Positions 27,152-35,963 are shown, counted from the stretch's first letter. The stretch: DNA of 64,000 nt from Akkermansiaceae bacterium (GCA_905182405.1 CAJJBQ010000001.1:1922001-1986000), one strand, 5' to 3'. The notes: generated from the sequence alone by a model not told the origin. Program-made: numbers and translations.

Positions 27152-30100
27152 ATGGCGAATAGCATGTCAGCATTGAACCCGGACCGGGCCACCCTCAATT
27201 TTTTAAATAGTTTCCCTGAGCCAGTGCGTATGCGTGGTGAGGAGTTACAAGAGGAGGGGGCAGTCACTCAGATCTTTGGTAATCACCTGTTTATTCAGGG
27301 ACGCGTAGAGGATAAAAGCGGTATTCACCGGACAACTTTACGGCTTCAGGGAAACCGTTGGTTCGGAAGTTGTTCTACCGAAGCCGAAGATATTGCCGGT
27401 GCAGTGATGTTTGCTGCGATGCTAGAGCGCCTTCACCGTGGGGAAGATCTTCCTGAATCGCCCAACGAGTTCGATGACACGCCAGTCGTCGATCTGATCG
27501 AGGAAAAACTCGACCGCGAGCTCGATGATAAAGAGGCCGAATTTGTCACCAAGGTGGAGAAACGTTACCGTCGTTACGTGATTGAAGGAGAGATCCACGA
27601 TCACGATATGGTCCGTTTAAATCCTCGTTGGGAAATTGCGAGCTACGAGCCACTTGAGCTTTGGCCAGTTCCTCCAGGAGACATTCTCGAGTTCTGGAAC
27701 TACGTTGCCTACGCCCTCTACAAGAAGAAGTTACCTTACGCTGACTTCATGGATGCCGTGACCGATCTTGAAGCTGTTCAGCGTCGGATGCATGATTGGG
27801 AGCAAGAGCGTGATGTCGCTGCCTGGTATGATCGCATTGAGAGTGTCAACGAACGGCCTCCGCAAGAGATTCCCCACAAGATTGAATTCCGGCTGGTCTC
27901 TACGATTAACGAGGCTCGAGTGGAAGCCCGGGAAGAGTTTCAGGATTGGGTTTCGCTTCGAGAAAAAGGTGAGATCGAGCGCATTGTGAAGCTTTTTGAT
28001 GCCTCTGCTCTCCGCATGGATGCAGCTTCTCAAATTCTCTTTGAGCACTTTCTGCGCTACGCTGAAAAAACCGGGGAAGCTTATCTTGATTTGGAAAATG
28101 AGGATGCTTGCCGCTTCATGAACCTTCTTTTCCATCAGAAGGAATTGAAAGGTTACATGGTGAATCTCGACGAAAATGCCTTCCGGGTCGTTGATGAACC
28201 TTTGAAATGGCTTTGTGAAGATGATCCTGCAGATCCAAACTCTTTTGGTCTTCAGCTGGTGACAATTTCAGGTGAAAACGTCTCTCACTCGGTTCGACTT
28301 CTTCCTGGCCGCACCGAACTTTACCAGTCAGATGAGACGGTATTTCCTGGACCGTCGCGTTGGCTTGAAGATACCGAGATTATGCCTCGGTATAGCATTC
28401 CCAAGTCGGTAATCGATTCATTGGAAGGGGTTGAATTCCTTCGCAAGATTGGTGCCAGCCTTCCGCTCTCGATGAAGAGGCGGGTTACAGATCTCGATCT
28501 CTTCCCGAACTTTAAGATGTGGGTCGAGCAAGGACTCACCGCAGCAGAGACAGAGCACTTGGTGATCGATGTGAAAGCCTTCGAAGCAAAAGGACGACGG
28601 GTAGAAAAACTGATCAAAGCAGGGTGGGATCTCGTCGAACAACAACCTGTGAAAGGCAAAGCGTTGCTCCGCTTTGCTCGTGAAAAACTGTATCCTGTTC
28701 CTGAGATTCTTCTCGAAATGGGCCTGACCTACGACGAAAAATTGGAGGCCTTTAAGACACGGATCACAAAGCAATTTCCGGAGAAGTTCGCCGAGTGGAT
28801 TGGCAAAATGCCTAAATCACTGGAACTCGATATTGAAGAAAAGCTCAAAACGATTCTTGCAGACCCTGTCTCGGCAGCGATTCGATTTGAGGTCGTTAAT
28901 CAGGAGATCGACTGGTTCGATCTTCGGGTGGTGATCGATGTGGATGGTGTAAATCTCTCCAAAATTCAGATTCGCCAGTTGGTGGCAGCCCGTGGTGGCT
29001 ATGTCCGGATGGACGATGGCTCCTGGATGCGTCTTGAGATTAAGTTGGATCCTGATCAGCGCGATGCGGTGACTCGTCTGGGTCTTGATCCATTCGATCT
29101 TTCTGGAGAAACCCACCGGATGCACGCGATGCAGCTTGCTGATCCCAAGGCTGCTGAAGTCTTCGATCCCAAAGCGTGGAAGCGCATTAAGGATCGCGCA
29201 CGCGACATCAAGATCGATGTGACGCCCGTTGTCCCGGAAGAGTTGAACGCGACTCTTCGGCCTTATCAGGTTGAGGGATACCAGTTCCTAGCCTACCTCG
29301 CGACCAATGGTTTCGGCGGCATTCTTGCCGATGACATGGGTCTTGGTAAAACGATTCAGAGTATCACGTATCTTCTCTGGTTGCGTGAATACGCTCCCAA
29401 GAATACTAAGAGAAAACTGGGACCAGCGCTGGTGGTCTGTCCGAAATCTGTTTTGGATGTTTGGGCGACGGAAGTCGGTAAATTTGCTCCTCAACTAAAA
29501 TTAAAGGTTCTCCGGACGCGCGATGATCTGGACATTGACGAGGTAAATGACGTGCTTGATATTCTTGTATTAAACTACGCTCAGCTTCGAGTCTGTGGTG
29601 ATGAATTGAATAAGATTCGCTGGTTGACGGTGATCCTCGACGAGGGCCAGCAAATTAAGAACCCGGACTCTAAAGCAGCAAAATGCGCTCGTGAATTGGA
29701 TGCCGAGAATCGATTGGTCCTTACCGGAACACCGATTGAGAACCGCCTGATGGACATGTGGTCTCTCATGGCCTTTGCCATGCCAGGGGTTCTTGGGACT
29801 CGCGCTTATTTCAAGCGACGTTTTGATAAAAGAAAGGACCCTTCAAGCCAGGCCCGCCTTGCTGCACGCTTACGCCCATTCCTTCTCCGTCGGACCAAGC
29901 TGCAGGTTGCCAAGGATCTTCCGCCAAGAACGGAAGAGGAAGTATTCGCCGGAATGGAGGGGATCCAAGAGGAACTCTACAAGGCCGAGCTCAAGAGAAT
30001 TCAGAAGGCACTTCTGGGTCTCGATTCCGACGAAGCAGTGAAGAAGAATTCCTTTGCGATCCTTCAAGGTCTCATGCGCTTGCGTCAGATCTGTTGTCAT

Positions 30101-30787
30101 CCAGGTCTTATCGATCCGAAATGGCTCAAGGAAGAGAGTGCGAAGATGAGTGCACTCTTTTATCTCCTCGATCAGCTGCGTGAGGAAAACCACAAGGTTC
30201 TGGTGTTTTCTCAGTTCGTTTCGATGCTTGATATCATCAAAACGCGTCTGGAGGTCGAGAGTCGTCCGTTCAACTACCTCACCGGTCAGACCAAGGACCG
30301 GAAAGGGGAGATTGAGAAGTTCCAAACAACCAAGGATCCTTCAGTGTTCCTGCTTTCCCTGAAAGCGGGTGGAGCGGGTCTGAACTTAACTTCGGCATCT
30401 TACGTTATCCTTTACGATCCATGGTGGAACCCTGCTGTTGAGAACCAGGCGATTGACCGGACGCACCGGATTGGTCAGAAGAACAAAGTCATTGCCTACC
30501 GACTTCTTACCCGCGATACCGTGGAAGAGAAAATTCGGATCTTGCAGCATCAGAAGACGGCTCTGGTTACCAATATCTTGGGAGATGAAGGCTTTGCCTC
30601 GAATCTCGGGATGGAGGACCTCCAGTTTATCCTCAGTCATGGCGGAAGTGAAGAAGATGACATGGGAACTCCGCCGCCACCACCGATGAAGGAGGCTAAG
30701 ATGTTGGAAGAACCGTTGACCAAGAGGAGGGTCGTGGCCGCTACCAAAATTGCCAGAAAGGCAGTGAAGAAGGCGCCGAAGAAATAA
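27152..30787 (+). CDS. SNF2/RapA-like DEAD/DEAH-type helicase
   Basis: 1211 residues. The C-terminal half is a complete Swi2/Snf2 motor: motif I DDMGLGKT near residue 727, motif II written DEGQ instead of DEAH near 830, LTGTPIENRLMDMWSLMAF, and then the second RecA domain with FSQFVSMLDI, LSLKAGGAGLNLTSA and AIDRTHRIGQ. The first ~650 residues have no zinc-binding SWIM cysteines and no domain I can name. The C-terminal tail is Lys/Ala-rich. Such proteins remodel DNA-protein complexes or transcription complexes. A strong terminator follows. Confidence 0.9.
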   Translation: MANSMSALNPDRATLNFLNSFPEPVRMRGEELQEEGAVTQIFGNHLFIQGRVEDKSGIHRTTLRLQGNRWFGSCSTEAEDIAGAVMFAAMLERLHRGEDLPESPNEFDDTPVVDLIEEKLDRELDDKEAEFVTKVEKRYRRYVIEGEIHDHDMVRLNPRWEIASYEPLELWPVPPGDILEFWNYVAYALYKKKLPYADFMDAVTDLEAVQRRMHDWEQERDVAAWYDRIESVNERPPQEIPHKIEFRLVSTINEARVEAREEFQDWVSLREKGEIERIVKLFDASALRMDAASQILFEHFLRYAEKTGEAYLDLENEDACRFMNLLFHQKELKGYMVNLDENAFRVVDEPLKWLCEDDPADPNSFGLQLVTISGENVSHSVRLLPGRTELYQSDETVFPGPSRWLEDTEIMPRYSIPKSVIDSLEGVEFLRKIGASLPLSMKRRVTDLDLFPNFKMWVEQGLTAAETEHLVIDVKAFEAKGRRVEKLIKAGWDLVEQQPVKGKALLRFAREKLYPVPEILLEMGLTYDEKLEAFKTRITKQFPEKFAEWIGKMPKSLELDIEEKLKTILADPVSAAIRFEVVNQEIDWFDLRVVIDVDGVNLSKIQIRQLVAARGGYVRMDDGSWMRLEIKLDPDQRDAVTRLGLDPFDLSGETHRMHAMQLADPKAAEVFDPKAWKRIKDRARDIKIDVTPVVPEELNATLRPYQVEGYQFLAYLATNGFGGILADDMGLGKTIQSITYLLWLREYAPKNTKRKLGPALVVCPKSVLDVWATEVGKFAPQLKLKVLRTRDDLDIDEVNDVLDILVLNYAQLRVCGDELNKIRWLTVILDEGQQIKNPDSKAAKCARELDAENRLVLTGTPIENRLMDMWSLMAFAMPGVLGTRAYFKRRFDKRKDPSSQARLAARLRPFLLRRTKLQVAKDLPPRTEEEVFAGMEGIQEELYKAELKRIQKALLGLDSDEAVKKNSFAILQGLMRLRQICCHPGLIDPKWLKEESAKMSALFYLLDQLREENHKVLVFSQFVSMLDIIKTRLEVESRPFNYLTGQTKDRKGEIEKFQTTKDPSVFLLSLKAGGAGLNLTSASYVILYDPWWNPAVENQAIDRTHRIGQKNKVIAYRLLTRDTVEEKIRILQHQKTALVTNILGDEGFASNLGMEDLQFILSHGGSEEDDMGTPPPPPMKEAKMLEEPLTKRRVVAATKIARKAVKKAPKK

Positions 30788-30805
30788 CTCCTTGATACCC
30801 TTTCA

Positions 30806-30841
30806 GACCCTCACTTCAAATAGGAAGTGAGGGTCTTTTTT
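30806..30841 (+). terminator. intrinsic terminator after the SNF2 gene
   Basis: A perfect 12-bp stem GACCCTCACTTC / GAAGTGAGGGTC (30806-30817 with 30824-30835), a six-base loop and a T-run. It stands between the convergent SNF2 and dprA genes and could act on both strands, though the longer T-run favours the plus strand. Confidence 0.9.
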
Positions 30842-30852
30842 ATCGAACAATT

Positions 30853-31962
30853 TCAGCCAGAGAATTTCGTCTTCCGTCGGTATCGTTGCCCGGGAAGTTG
30901 GATGAGGAGTGCATTGAGTTCCATTTTCATCACAGCGATGGAAATAGTGGCAGCGGGAAGTTTGGTTTGAGCCACAAGTTCATCGATGGTCTTTTCATCG
31001 GAGCCAATCGTTTCGATGATAACAGCTTCTTCTGAAGAGAGATTTTTTGGGAGGGTAGGAGAAGATTCCGTTTTAGTGGGATCAAAAGAGAGAAATTGGA
31101 AGGCTTCCAAAATTTGCGATCCATCGGTGACAAGAGTCGCTCCGTCGCGGATAAGGTCGTGGCATCCGGCTGAGGTCGGTCGATCAATAGGCCCGGGGAC
31201 GGCGTAAACTTGTCGGCCTGCTTCATTTGCAAGATTTGCGGTGATGAGGGAACCTGATCGGGAAGGACATTCAACGACGAGAGTGCCTTCTGTCCAGTAA
31301 GCGACGATTCGATTTCGTTGAGGGAACGTTTTCTTGTCGGGAGGCATTCGGAGCGGGAATTCCGACACGACTGCACCATGGCCTGAGGCGATTTTTTCTG
31401 CCAAGCCGAGATTTTCGGGTGGGTAGAGCTGCATCAAGCCTGAGCCGATGACGGCGATCGTCCGTCCTTTTGCAGCAAGGGCTCCTTCGTGCGCGCAGGT
31501 GTCGATTCCCCGGGCGAGTCCTGAGGTGACGGTGATTCCTGCTTGAGCGAGTTGGAAGGAGAGCTTTCGAGCTGATTCCTTACCGTAGTGGGTGGCTCGG
31601 CGCGAGCCTACGATCGCGATCCCATGGTCGTCCCGGCTTTGAAGGTCGCCCCAAACGTAGAGAATGACGGGGGCATCATGGGAGTCTAGCAGCTTGCGAG
31701 GGTAGCGATCATCCTCTCGGGTGAGAATGGCAATTTCCCGTTCCTTCGCGAGGCGGATTTCTTCTGAGGGATCGGAATGAGATTCCCAGTCAATGATGAT
31801 TCCCGCTGATTCGGGGCCGATGCCATTGACTTGTTCCAGCTGTTGCAGCGGACTGGTGAGTACCTTCGTTGCTGAGCCGAAGGTGGTGACCAAGCGGTTT
31901 GTTTTCACCGGTCCGATTCGAGGGAGCTGATTGAGGGCGATGAGTGCTTCGGCTTCAGTCAT
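30853..31962 (-). CDS. dprA: DNA-processing protein DprA
   Basis: 369 residues. An N-terminal helix-hairpin-helix region (NQLPRIGPVKTNRLVTTFG) precedes the Rossmann-like core with GSRRATHYG, TSGLARGIDTCAHEGAL and TIAVIGSGL. A C-terminal winged-helix (~310-365) completes the family architecture. DprA loads RecA on incoming single-stranded DNA during natural transformation. The gene is intact with ATG at 31962. Confidence 0.94.
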   Translation of the reverse strand: MTEAEALIALNQLPRIGPVKTNRLVTTFGSATKVLTSPLQQLEQVNGIGPESAGIIIDWESHSDPSEEIRLAKEREIAILTREDDRYPRKLLDSHDAPVILYVWGDLQSRDDHGIAIVGSRRATHYGKESARKLSFQLAQAGITVTSGLARGIDTCAHEGALAAKGRTIAVIGSGLMQLYPPENLGLAEKIASGHGAVVSEFPLRMPPDKKTFPQRNRIVAYWTEGTLVVECPSRSGSLITANLANEAGRQVYAVPGPIDRPTSAGCHDLIRDGATLVTDGSQILEAFQFLSFDPTKTESSPTLPKNLSSEEAVIIETIGSDEKTIDELVAQTKLPAATISIAVMKMELNALLIQLPGQRYRRKTKFSG

Positions 31963-32100
31963 TGCTTAAAGAAATACTAGAGAAATGGAATTGTGGGAAG
32001 CTTGAGAAAAAATCTCTCGTTTTGGGTTCTTTTTCCCTTGTCATCTGGTGAGTAACGATTCATTTTTCCGCCGCCTCACTAGAGGCTATATTTGAGAAAT

Positions 32101-32175
32101 TCCTGCGTAGCTCAGCGGTAGAGCGGGTGACTGTTAATCACTAGGTCCTTGGTTCGACCCCAAGCGCAGGAGCCA
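32101..32175 (+). tRNA. tRNA-Asn (anticodon GTT), CCA encoded
   Basis: A full cloverleaf: acceptor TCCTGCG/CGCAGGA, D arm GCTC-loop-GAGC, anticodon arm GGTGA-CTGTTAA-TCACT giving anticodon GTT, variable AGGTC, and T arm CTTGG-TTCGACC-CCAAG. The discriminator is G and CCA (32173-32175) is in the DNA. A terminator hairpin follows. The accessory island begins directly after this gene, which is a frequent arrangement for integrated islands. Confidence 0.97.
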
Positions 32176-32181
32176 TATAAG

Positions 32182-32218
32182 CCACTTAACCAGAACAGGT
32201 TGAGTGGTTTTCTTTTTT
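32182..32218 (+). terminator. intrinsic terminator after tRNA-Asn
   Basis: CCACTTAACC (32182-32191) pairs with GGTTGAGTGG (32198-32207) with one T-G pair and a six-base loop, followed by TTTTCTTTTTT. It starts seven bases after the tRNA. Confidence 0.88.
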
Positions 32219-32368
32219 CGGGGGAGGTCAGACTGAACACTGAGACTGAACACTTACGAGTGTTTCCCGAATCCTTCACGCCTGATCCCTGAAACTTGAG
32301 GAAGCGGGACTTTTCGTGGTTCAAGAAGTAGGAAAGGGGGATCAGGGTGCGGGTTACAGGGGGAGACG
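32219..32368. other. gene-free stretch after the tRNA terminator
   Basis: No convincing coding region. The sequence is made of short variants of GATCAGGG, GAATCC and CTGAACAC words (e.g. two copies of GACTGAACACT), similar to the low-complexity words found in the adjoining long repeat. Together with copy 1 of that repeat it leaves about 680 bases without a gene between the tRNA terminator and the LRR gene. Confidence 0.5.
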
Positions 32369-32896
32369 CCACCGGTGGGGGTGCGGTTTTTTCTAGCGAT
32401 GGGCCTCTATATAATAGGGTGCTGAGAAAAAAATTGATCGGCCTCTTCTGCGGGGGCTGCGAGGGGAGGCAGATCCAGTATGTGGTAGTCGGTAGTAGTA
32501 GTAGTTTTTAGAATAGAATATTTTTTAGTTATTAAGGTTATAACCCTCAACTCGGAGAAAAAGCACCCCTCCCGCAGAACTACTACTACCGCCTCACCGC
32601 AGCCGCCTCACCGTATCCCGTATCCCTACCGATGATCCCGATCCCGAGTCCCGTATCCCGTATCCCTCACCCCTCACCGCATCCTGATTCCTTGCCAGAC
32701 ACCATGAATCACGACTCAAGGTTCGGGTTAAGGGGATCATGTTGGGGGTTCAGGATTCGGGGATCCACGAATCAGGGTCAGGGGTTCAGGGTTAGGGGTT
32801 CAGTGTAAAGGATTCGGGGTTCAAAGAAAAACCCGCCTGCATAGATGCAAAGCGGGTTTTGATTGCAGTTGGATTTCCTACAGAGCTTTCGTCGGC
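32369..32896. repeat. long direct repeat, copy 1 (~530 bp)
   Basis: This copy shares near-identical sequence with 34575-35019. Shared landmarks in order are CCACCGGTGGGGGTGCGGT, TATATAATAGGGTGCTGAG, GGTAGTCGGTAGTAGTAGTA, AACTACTACTACCGCCTC, CCTTGCCAGACACCATGAAT, and the AAAACCCGC/GCGGGTTTT hairpin ending at TTCCTACAGAG. It differs mainly by an extra block of GGTTCAGGGTTAGGGG-type words near 32,735-32,800. Most of it is a 3' flank of the LRR gene at 32900-33802, on the minus strand. No gene inside. Confidence 0.85.
32827..32860 (-). terminator. intrinsic terminator of the LRR gene
   Basis: AAAACCCGC (32828-32836) pairs with GCGGGTTTT (32852-32860), with a T-run on the minus-strand side, 40 bases beyond the LRR stop codon. 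The same hairpin is duplicated at 34951-34982 where no gene precedes it. Confidence 0.8.
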
Positions 32897-32899
32897 TTC

Positions 32900-33802
32900 T
32901 TACTCGTCCTCGAGGGCGAAGCGGTAGAACTTTCTGCCAGCTTCAAGAGGCACGGTAACCTCGTTGATTCCGTCGCGCTTTGTCCAAGTCCTAAAGTCGT
33001 CAGTCTCTTCGATCGAGAAGCGGATGGTGATATTGTTATTCGCACCATCTGGCTGAAGAACCACTGAGCCTAAACGTGCATCCTTAACTTCTTCGATAGT
33101 AGGCCGTGCATCACGATCGGCTTTGACTGCGTCGAAGGATGCTTGTGTTGGTCTCAGGGAGAGAGCAGCGATGAGCGCATCGTATGATTCTTGGTTCGGG
33201 CGGGCGTCGCGCTCTAAAATCGCGGCATCACGCTCTGCTGTCATCTGCGCAAGTTGCACCTCAAGTGACTGAGGGGGGGCTTCAGTTGATCTCAAAGTGA
33301 GGCCATTCCATTTTTCATTACTCTCACCAAAAGAATTAAGAGCCTCAAACGTCACTAAAGCTATGGCTCCGCTCGCGACACCTGTGAATGCGTAAGTAGC
33401 CACGGTTGGTGCTGTTCCGAGGAAAGTGATGCTCGTCAGGCTGGTGCAGTTATTGAAGGCGTAATCCCCGATGCTGGTGACGCTATCAGGAATCGTGATG
33501 CTCGTCAGGCTGGTGCAGTCACGGAAGGCCCAATCCCCGATGCTGGTGACGCTATCAGGAATCGTGATGCTCGTCAGGCTGGTGCAGCAGAAGCGACTAT
33601 AGAAGGCATAATCCCCGATGCTGGTGACAGGTTTACCTTCAATGGTGTCTGGAATGATTAGCTCGCCGGTGGCGTCTTCATTAAGACGGGTGATGGTTAC
33701 CTCTCCGTTAGTCGTGGCCCATGTCAGGTCATCTAAACTGGCAGCGTTGAGAGGCAGGAATGCGAATGCAAAGAGCGCAAGAAGTACTTGGAGCAGTTTC
33801 AT
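32900..33802 (-). CDS. secreted BspA-type leucine-rich repeat protein
   Basis: 300 residues. A signal peptide (MKLLQVLLALFAFAFLPLNA) is followed by LRR_5 repeats at residues ~50-140 with the unit CTSLTSITIPDSVTSIGD present in near-identical copies; the DNA of these units is also almost identical (~69 bp), suggesting recent expansion. Residues ~180-245 are a heptad-like region with repeated RDARP/SYDALIAAL/RPTQASFDA words. A C-terminal beta domain (ITIRFSIEETDDFRTWTK) ends the protein. Probably surface-exposed or adhesive; role unknown. Compact for this family. Confidence 0.82.
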   Translation of the reverse strand: MKLLQVLLALFAFAFLPLNAASLDDLTWATTNGEVTITRLNEDATGELIIPDTIEGKPVTSIGDYAFYSRFCCTSLTSITIPDSVTSIGDWAFRDCTSLTSITIPDSVTSIGDYAFNNCTSLTSITFLGTAPTVATYAFTGVASGAIALVTFEALNSFGESNEKWNGLTLRSTEAPPQSLEVQLAQMTAERDAAILERDARPNQESYDALIAALSLRPTQASFDAVKADRDARPTIEEVKDARLGSVVLQPDGANNNITIRFSIEETDDFRTWTKRDGINEVTVPLEAGRKFYRFALEDE

Positions 33803-34148
33803 GAGGCTGAAGTTTTAACACGCGTCTGGAAGAATGGGAAACTTGAAACCTGAAAGCTGGTTCGGGATCAGGGTAAGATAGAACCCCGAGTCCTGATCCA
33901 TGAAGCAGGAATCGGGAGAGGCTTCACGTTGAATCGATCAATCCCGATCCCCCTAAGCACGTATCCCCCAATCAGGAAAGGGGAGGGGTGAATCTGTGGT
34001 TAGCATGAGGGATTTTAATCATAAAAAAGTGACATAAAGCTAGCCGCTTGCACGCATGAGGAAGTATGGCTGTCGTCTCCAAACAGTCTTACAATCTCTT
34101 TCGGGAATTGTAATAGTTTGAATAGCAAAAGACCCTAAAATTTGGTTT
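33803..34148. other. gene-free stretch between LRR and PH-like genes
   Basis: 346 bases without a credible gene. It contains GATCAGGG/AATCCCGATCC-type words like those in the flanking long repeats at ~33,850-33,990, and an AT-rich stretch at 34,015-34,150 that probably holds the promoter of the PH-like gene. I see no clear hairpin. Confidence 0.45.
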
Positions 34149-34553
34149 ATGAAAGTAGATAATGAAATCGTGATTGGCTGGGAACCGCACATGATGCGGT
34201 CTGTTGGGCCAAGGGCCAAAATGTTAGTCTTTGGCACCAAATACGGCATGGTGGTCGTAACAAATCGTCGGTTTCTTTTTTTCAGCAAAGGAGAATCGGG
34301 TTTTAGCGGCCAGTTCTCGAGAAATGTCCAAGAGATTGATAGCCAGTATCTTGACTCGGAAAGCTCCATAGACATCCCGTTAGGCCAGATCGAGAGGATC
34401 AGAGTGAGAAGGCGTTGGGACTTTGCGAGCTATATATCGATTCAAGGCGTGGATGCAAATATGAGAAAGGTTTCATACGCATTCATGAGCAAGTTTGGTA
34501 TGAACCGGTCTAAACTTTACGAATTAGTTAATGCAGCCAATAAATCTAAATAG
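34149..34553 (+). CDS. small PH/GRAM-like domain protein
   Basis: 134 residues, no signal peptide. The pattern VVVTNRRFLFFSKG followed ~35 residues later by IPLGQIERIRVRRR and SYISIQGVD resembles the bacterial PH-like (YokE/GRAM type) fold, where a beta-barrel is closed by a helix. The C-terminal helix is MNRSKLYELVNAANK. Function unknown. It sits between the two copies of the long repeat, and a GC-rich palindrome follows its stop. Confidence 0.5.
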   Translation: MKVDNEIVIGWEPHMMRSVGPRAKMLVFGTKYGMVVVTNRRFLFFSKGESGFSGQFSRNVQEIDSQYLDSESSIDIPLGQIERIRVRRRWDFASYISIQGVDANMRKVSYAFMSKFGMNRSKLYELVNAANKSK

Positions 34554-34571
34554 CCATGGGCTTGCTGCTGG

Positions 34572-34587
34572 CCCCCACCGGTGGGGG
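34572..34587. terminator. GC-rich perfect palindrome after the PH-like gene
   Basis: CCCCCACCGGTGGGGG is a 16-base perfect palindrome 18 bases after the stop codon at 34553, followed by TGCGGTCTTTTTC. It could act as a terminator for the gene. It is also the left edge of repeat copy 2, and copy 1 keeps only the inner CCACCGGTGG. Confidence 0.45.
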
Positions 34588-35019
34588 TGCGGTCTTTTTC
34601 GGTGGTTTGGTCTGTATATAATAGGGTGCTGAGAAAAAAATTGATCGGCCTCTTCTGCGGGGGCTGCGAGGGGAGGCAGATCCAGTATGTGGTAGTCGGT
34701 AGTAGTAGTAGTTTTTAGAATAGAATATTTTTTAGTTATTAAGGTTATAACCCTCAACTCGGAGAAAAAGCACCTCCGCTGGAGAACTACTACTACCGCC
34801 TCGCCGCAGCCGCCTCACCGTATCCCGTATCCCGATCCGGGATCGCGCATCCTTACCCTCACCGAATCCTGATTCCTTGCCAGACACCATGAATCACGGC
34901 TCAAGGTTCAGGGTTAAGGGGTTCAGTGTAAAGGATTCGGGGTTCAAAGAAAAACCCGCCTGCATAGATGCAAAGCGGGTTTGGGTTGCAGTTGGATTTC
35001 CTACAGAGTTTTCGTCGGC
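34575..35019. repeat. long direct repeat, copy 2 (~445 bp)
   Basis: Near-identical to 32369-32896 in the same orientation, including the terminator hairpin (34951-34982) and the TTCCTACAGAG/TTCGTCGGC end that, in copy 1, runs into the 3' end of the LRR gene. Here the LRR gene is missing. This suggests copy 2 is the left-over flank of a second, deleted LRR-type gene, or the product of a recombination event. No gene inside; 34554-35153 is gene-free. Confidence 0.85.
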
Positions 35020-35040
35020 GGGCCAGCAAAGAACCATTCA

Positions 35041-35117
35041 ACTGCTAGGAATTTTCTTTTGGCGGGAGGGCTTTGAAGCCGCCTTTGGACCGGAGCGAAG
35101 GGGGGAGAAAGGGGGTT
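35041..35117 (+). repeat. interspersed ~75-bp repeat, copy R1
   Basis: Begins ACTGCTAGGAATTTTC, centre GCCGCCTTTGGACCGGAGCG, ends GGGGGGAGAAAGGGGG. It lies 37 bases before the hypothetical gene at 35154. The family consensus is CTGCTAGGAATTT, then CTTTTAGCGGGAGGGC, CTTGAAGGCGCCTTTGG, ACCGGAGCGGAGGGGGGC and GAAAGGGGG, with AAGGCGCCTT forming a central palindrome. Confidence 0.85.
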
Positions 35118-35153
35118 GATTGGCCGAGTCATCAGATGATATAATCAAAAGAT

Positions 35154-35816
35154 ATGATTGAAGAAGATGATAATGAAGAAATCACACCCTCCTCATCAGA
35201 TGTTCAGTCCAATTCAACTAGTGAAGATATAGAAATTCATGGATTGGGTTGTGAGCTTGTTATTAAAAATTTAACCCAAGAGAATTTGAAGGAATTAGTT
35301 TCTTATTATGAATCTAATGGCACTCTAGACTTGGAGGATCTTCAAGAGATTACGGGAGAAAACTTTTTTGATAATCCAGTGTATCAAAATCATTTACCTT
35401 TGGTTGATCACGTATCTCTGAAGCGAGGGGGAAAAGGCGTGGAATTTACATTTTCGGGGGATATGATAGTCCCTTATGACCCCCAAGCTCATTGGTCTTT
35501 CGGAAAACCTTTCGATATGTGTGATCAAGAAATATTTGGAAATGATCGACTTGGAAGTAATTGCTTAGTTATCATGAATATGGAAAAGGGACATTGGAGC
35601 ACACTTGAGCTTCCCGATTCAGATTTTGATATTCGCAAGTTGAAATTCGTGTCTCATGACCTGGAATGCGACGTCGATTGTTATTCACCTGCTTATGGCT
35701 ACGAATATGATGGTTCGTGTTTAAGTGTTTGGGAAGTTGGTATTTGTACTACAGTTATAGGATTCAAAATTATCGTTATTCAAGAAGGTGATGTAGTAGT
35801 ATCCTCCGAGTCATAA
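35154..35816 (+). CDS. hypothetical acidic protein
   Basis: 220 residues, AT-rich and unlike the core genes in codon use. An acidic, Ser-rich N-terminus (MIEEDDNEEITPSSSD) precedes a globular part with ENLKELVSYYESNGTLDLED and a region rich in Asp/Glu and aromatic residues (WSFGKPFDMCDQEIFGNDRL). No signal peptide or membrane segment. I do not recognise the family. It is a single gene between interspersed repeats R1 and R2, probably acquired. Confidence 0.6.
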   Translation: MIEEDDNEEITPSSSDVQSNSTSEDIEIHGLGCELVIKNLTQENLKELVSYYESNGTLDLEDLQEITGENFFDNPVYQNHLPLVDHVSLKRGGKGVEFTFSGDMIVPYDPQAHWSFGKPFDMCDQEIFGNDRLGSNCLVIMNMEKGHWSTLELPDSDFDIRKLKFVSHDLECDVDCYSPAYGYEYDGSCLSVWEVGICTTVIGFKIIVIQEGDVVVSSES

Positions 35817-35817
35817 A

Positions 35818-35935
35818 TTACCTCAAAACCGTAAGTCTAATATTGTCAGATGAAAGTGGATTGGCAATAGTAGCAGTGCCTTCAGTAATAATCGCAACAT
35901 CGCTTTCAGAAACCAAGGTGAACAAAAAGCATGGC
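35818..35935 (-). pseudogene. C-terminal fragment of an interrupted gene at the IS30 edge
   Basis: On the minus strand the frame reads FLFTLVSESDVAIITEGTA then NPLSSDNIRLTVLR and a stop at 35818. It enters directly from the IS30 end at 35936 with no start codon of its own. It looks like the last ~38 residues of a beta-rich protein whose upstream part was lost when IS30 landed. I could not find the N-terminal part beyond the far IS30 end. Confidence 0.35.
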
Positions 35936-35963
35936 GGATTCAACATGGAAGTGCTCCAGTCAG

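Noticed and set aside
32640..32830. Telomere-like or CRISPR-like repeats (GGGTTAGGGG, TATCCCGTATCCC)
   Set aside because: Units are irregular in length and sequence and have no spacer structure; no cas genes are present.
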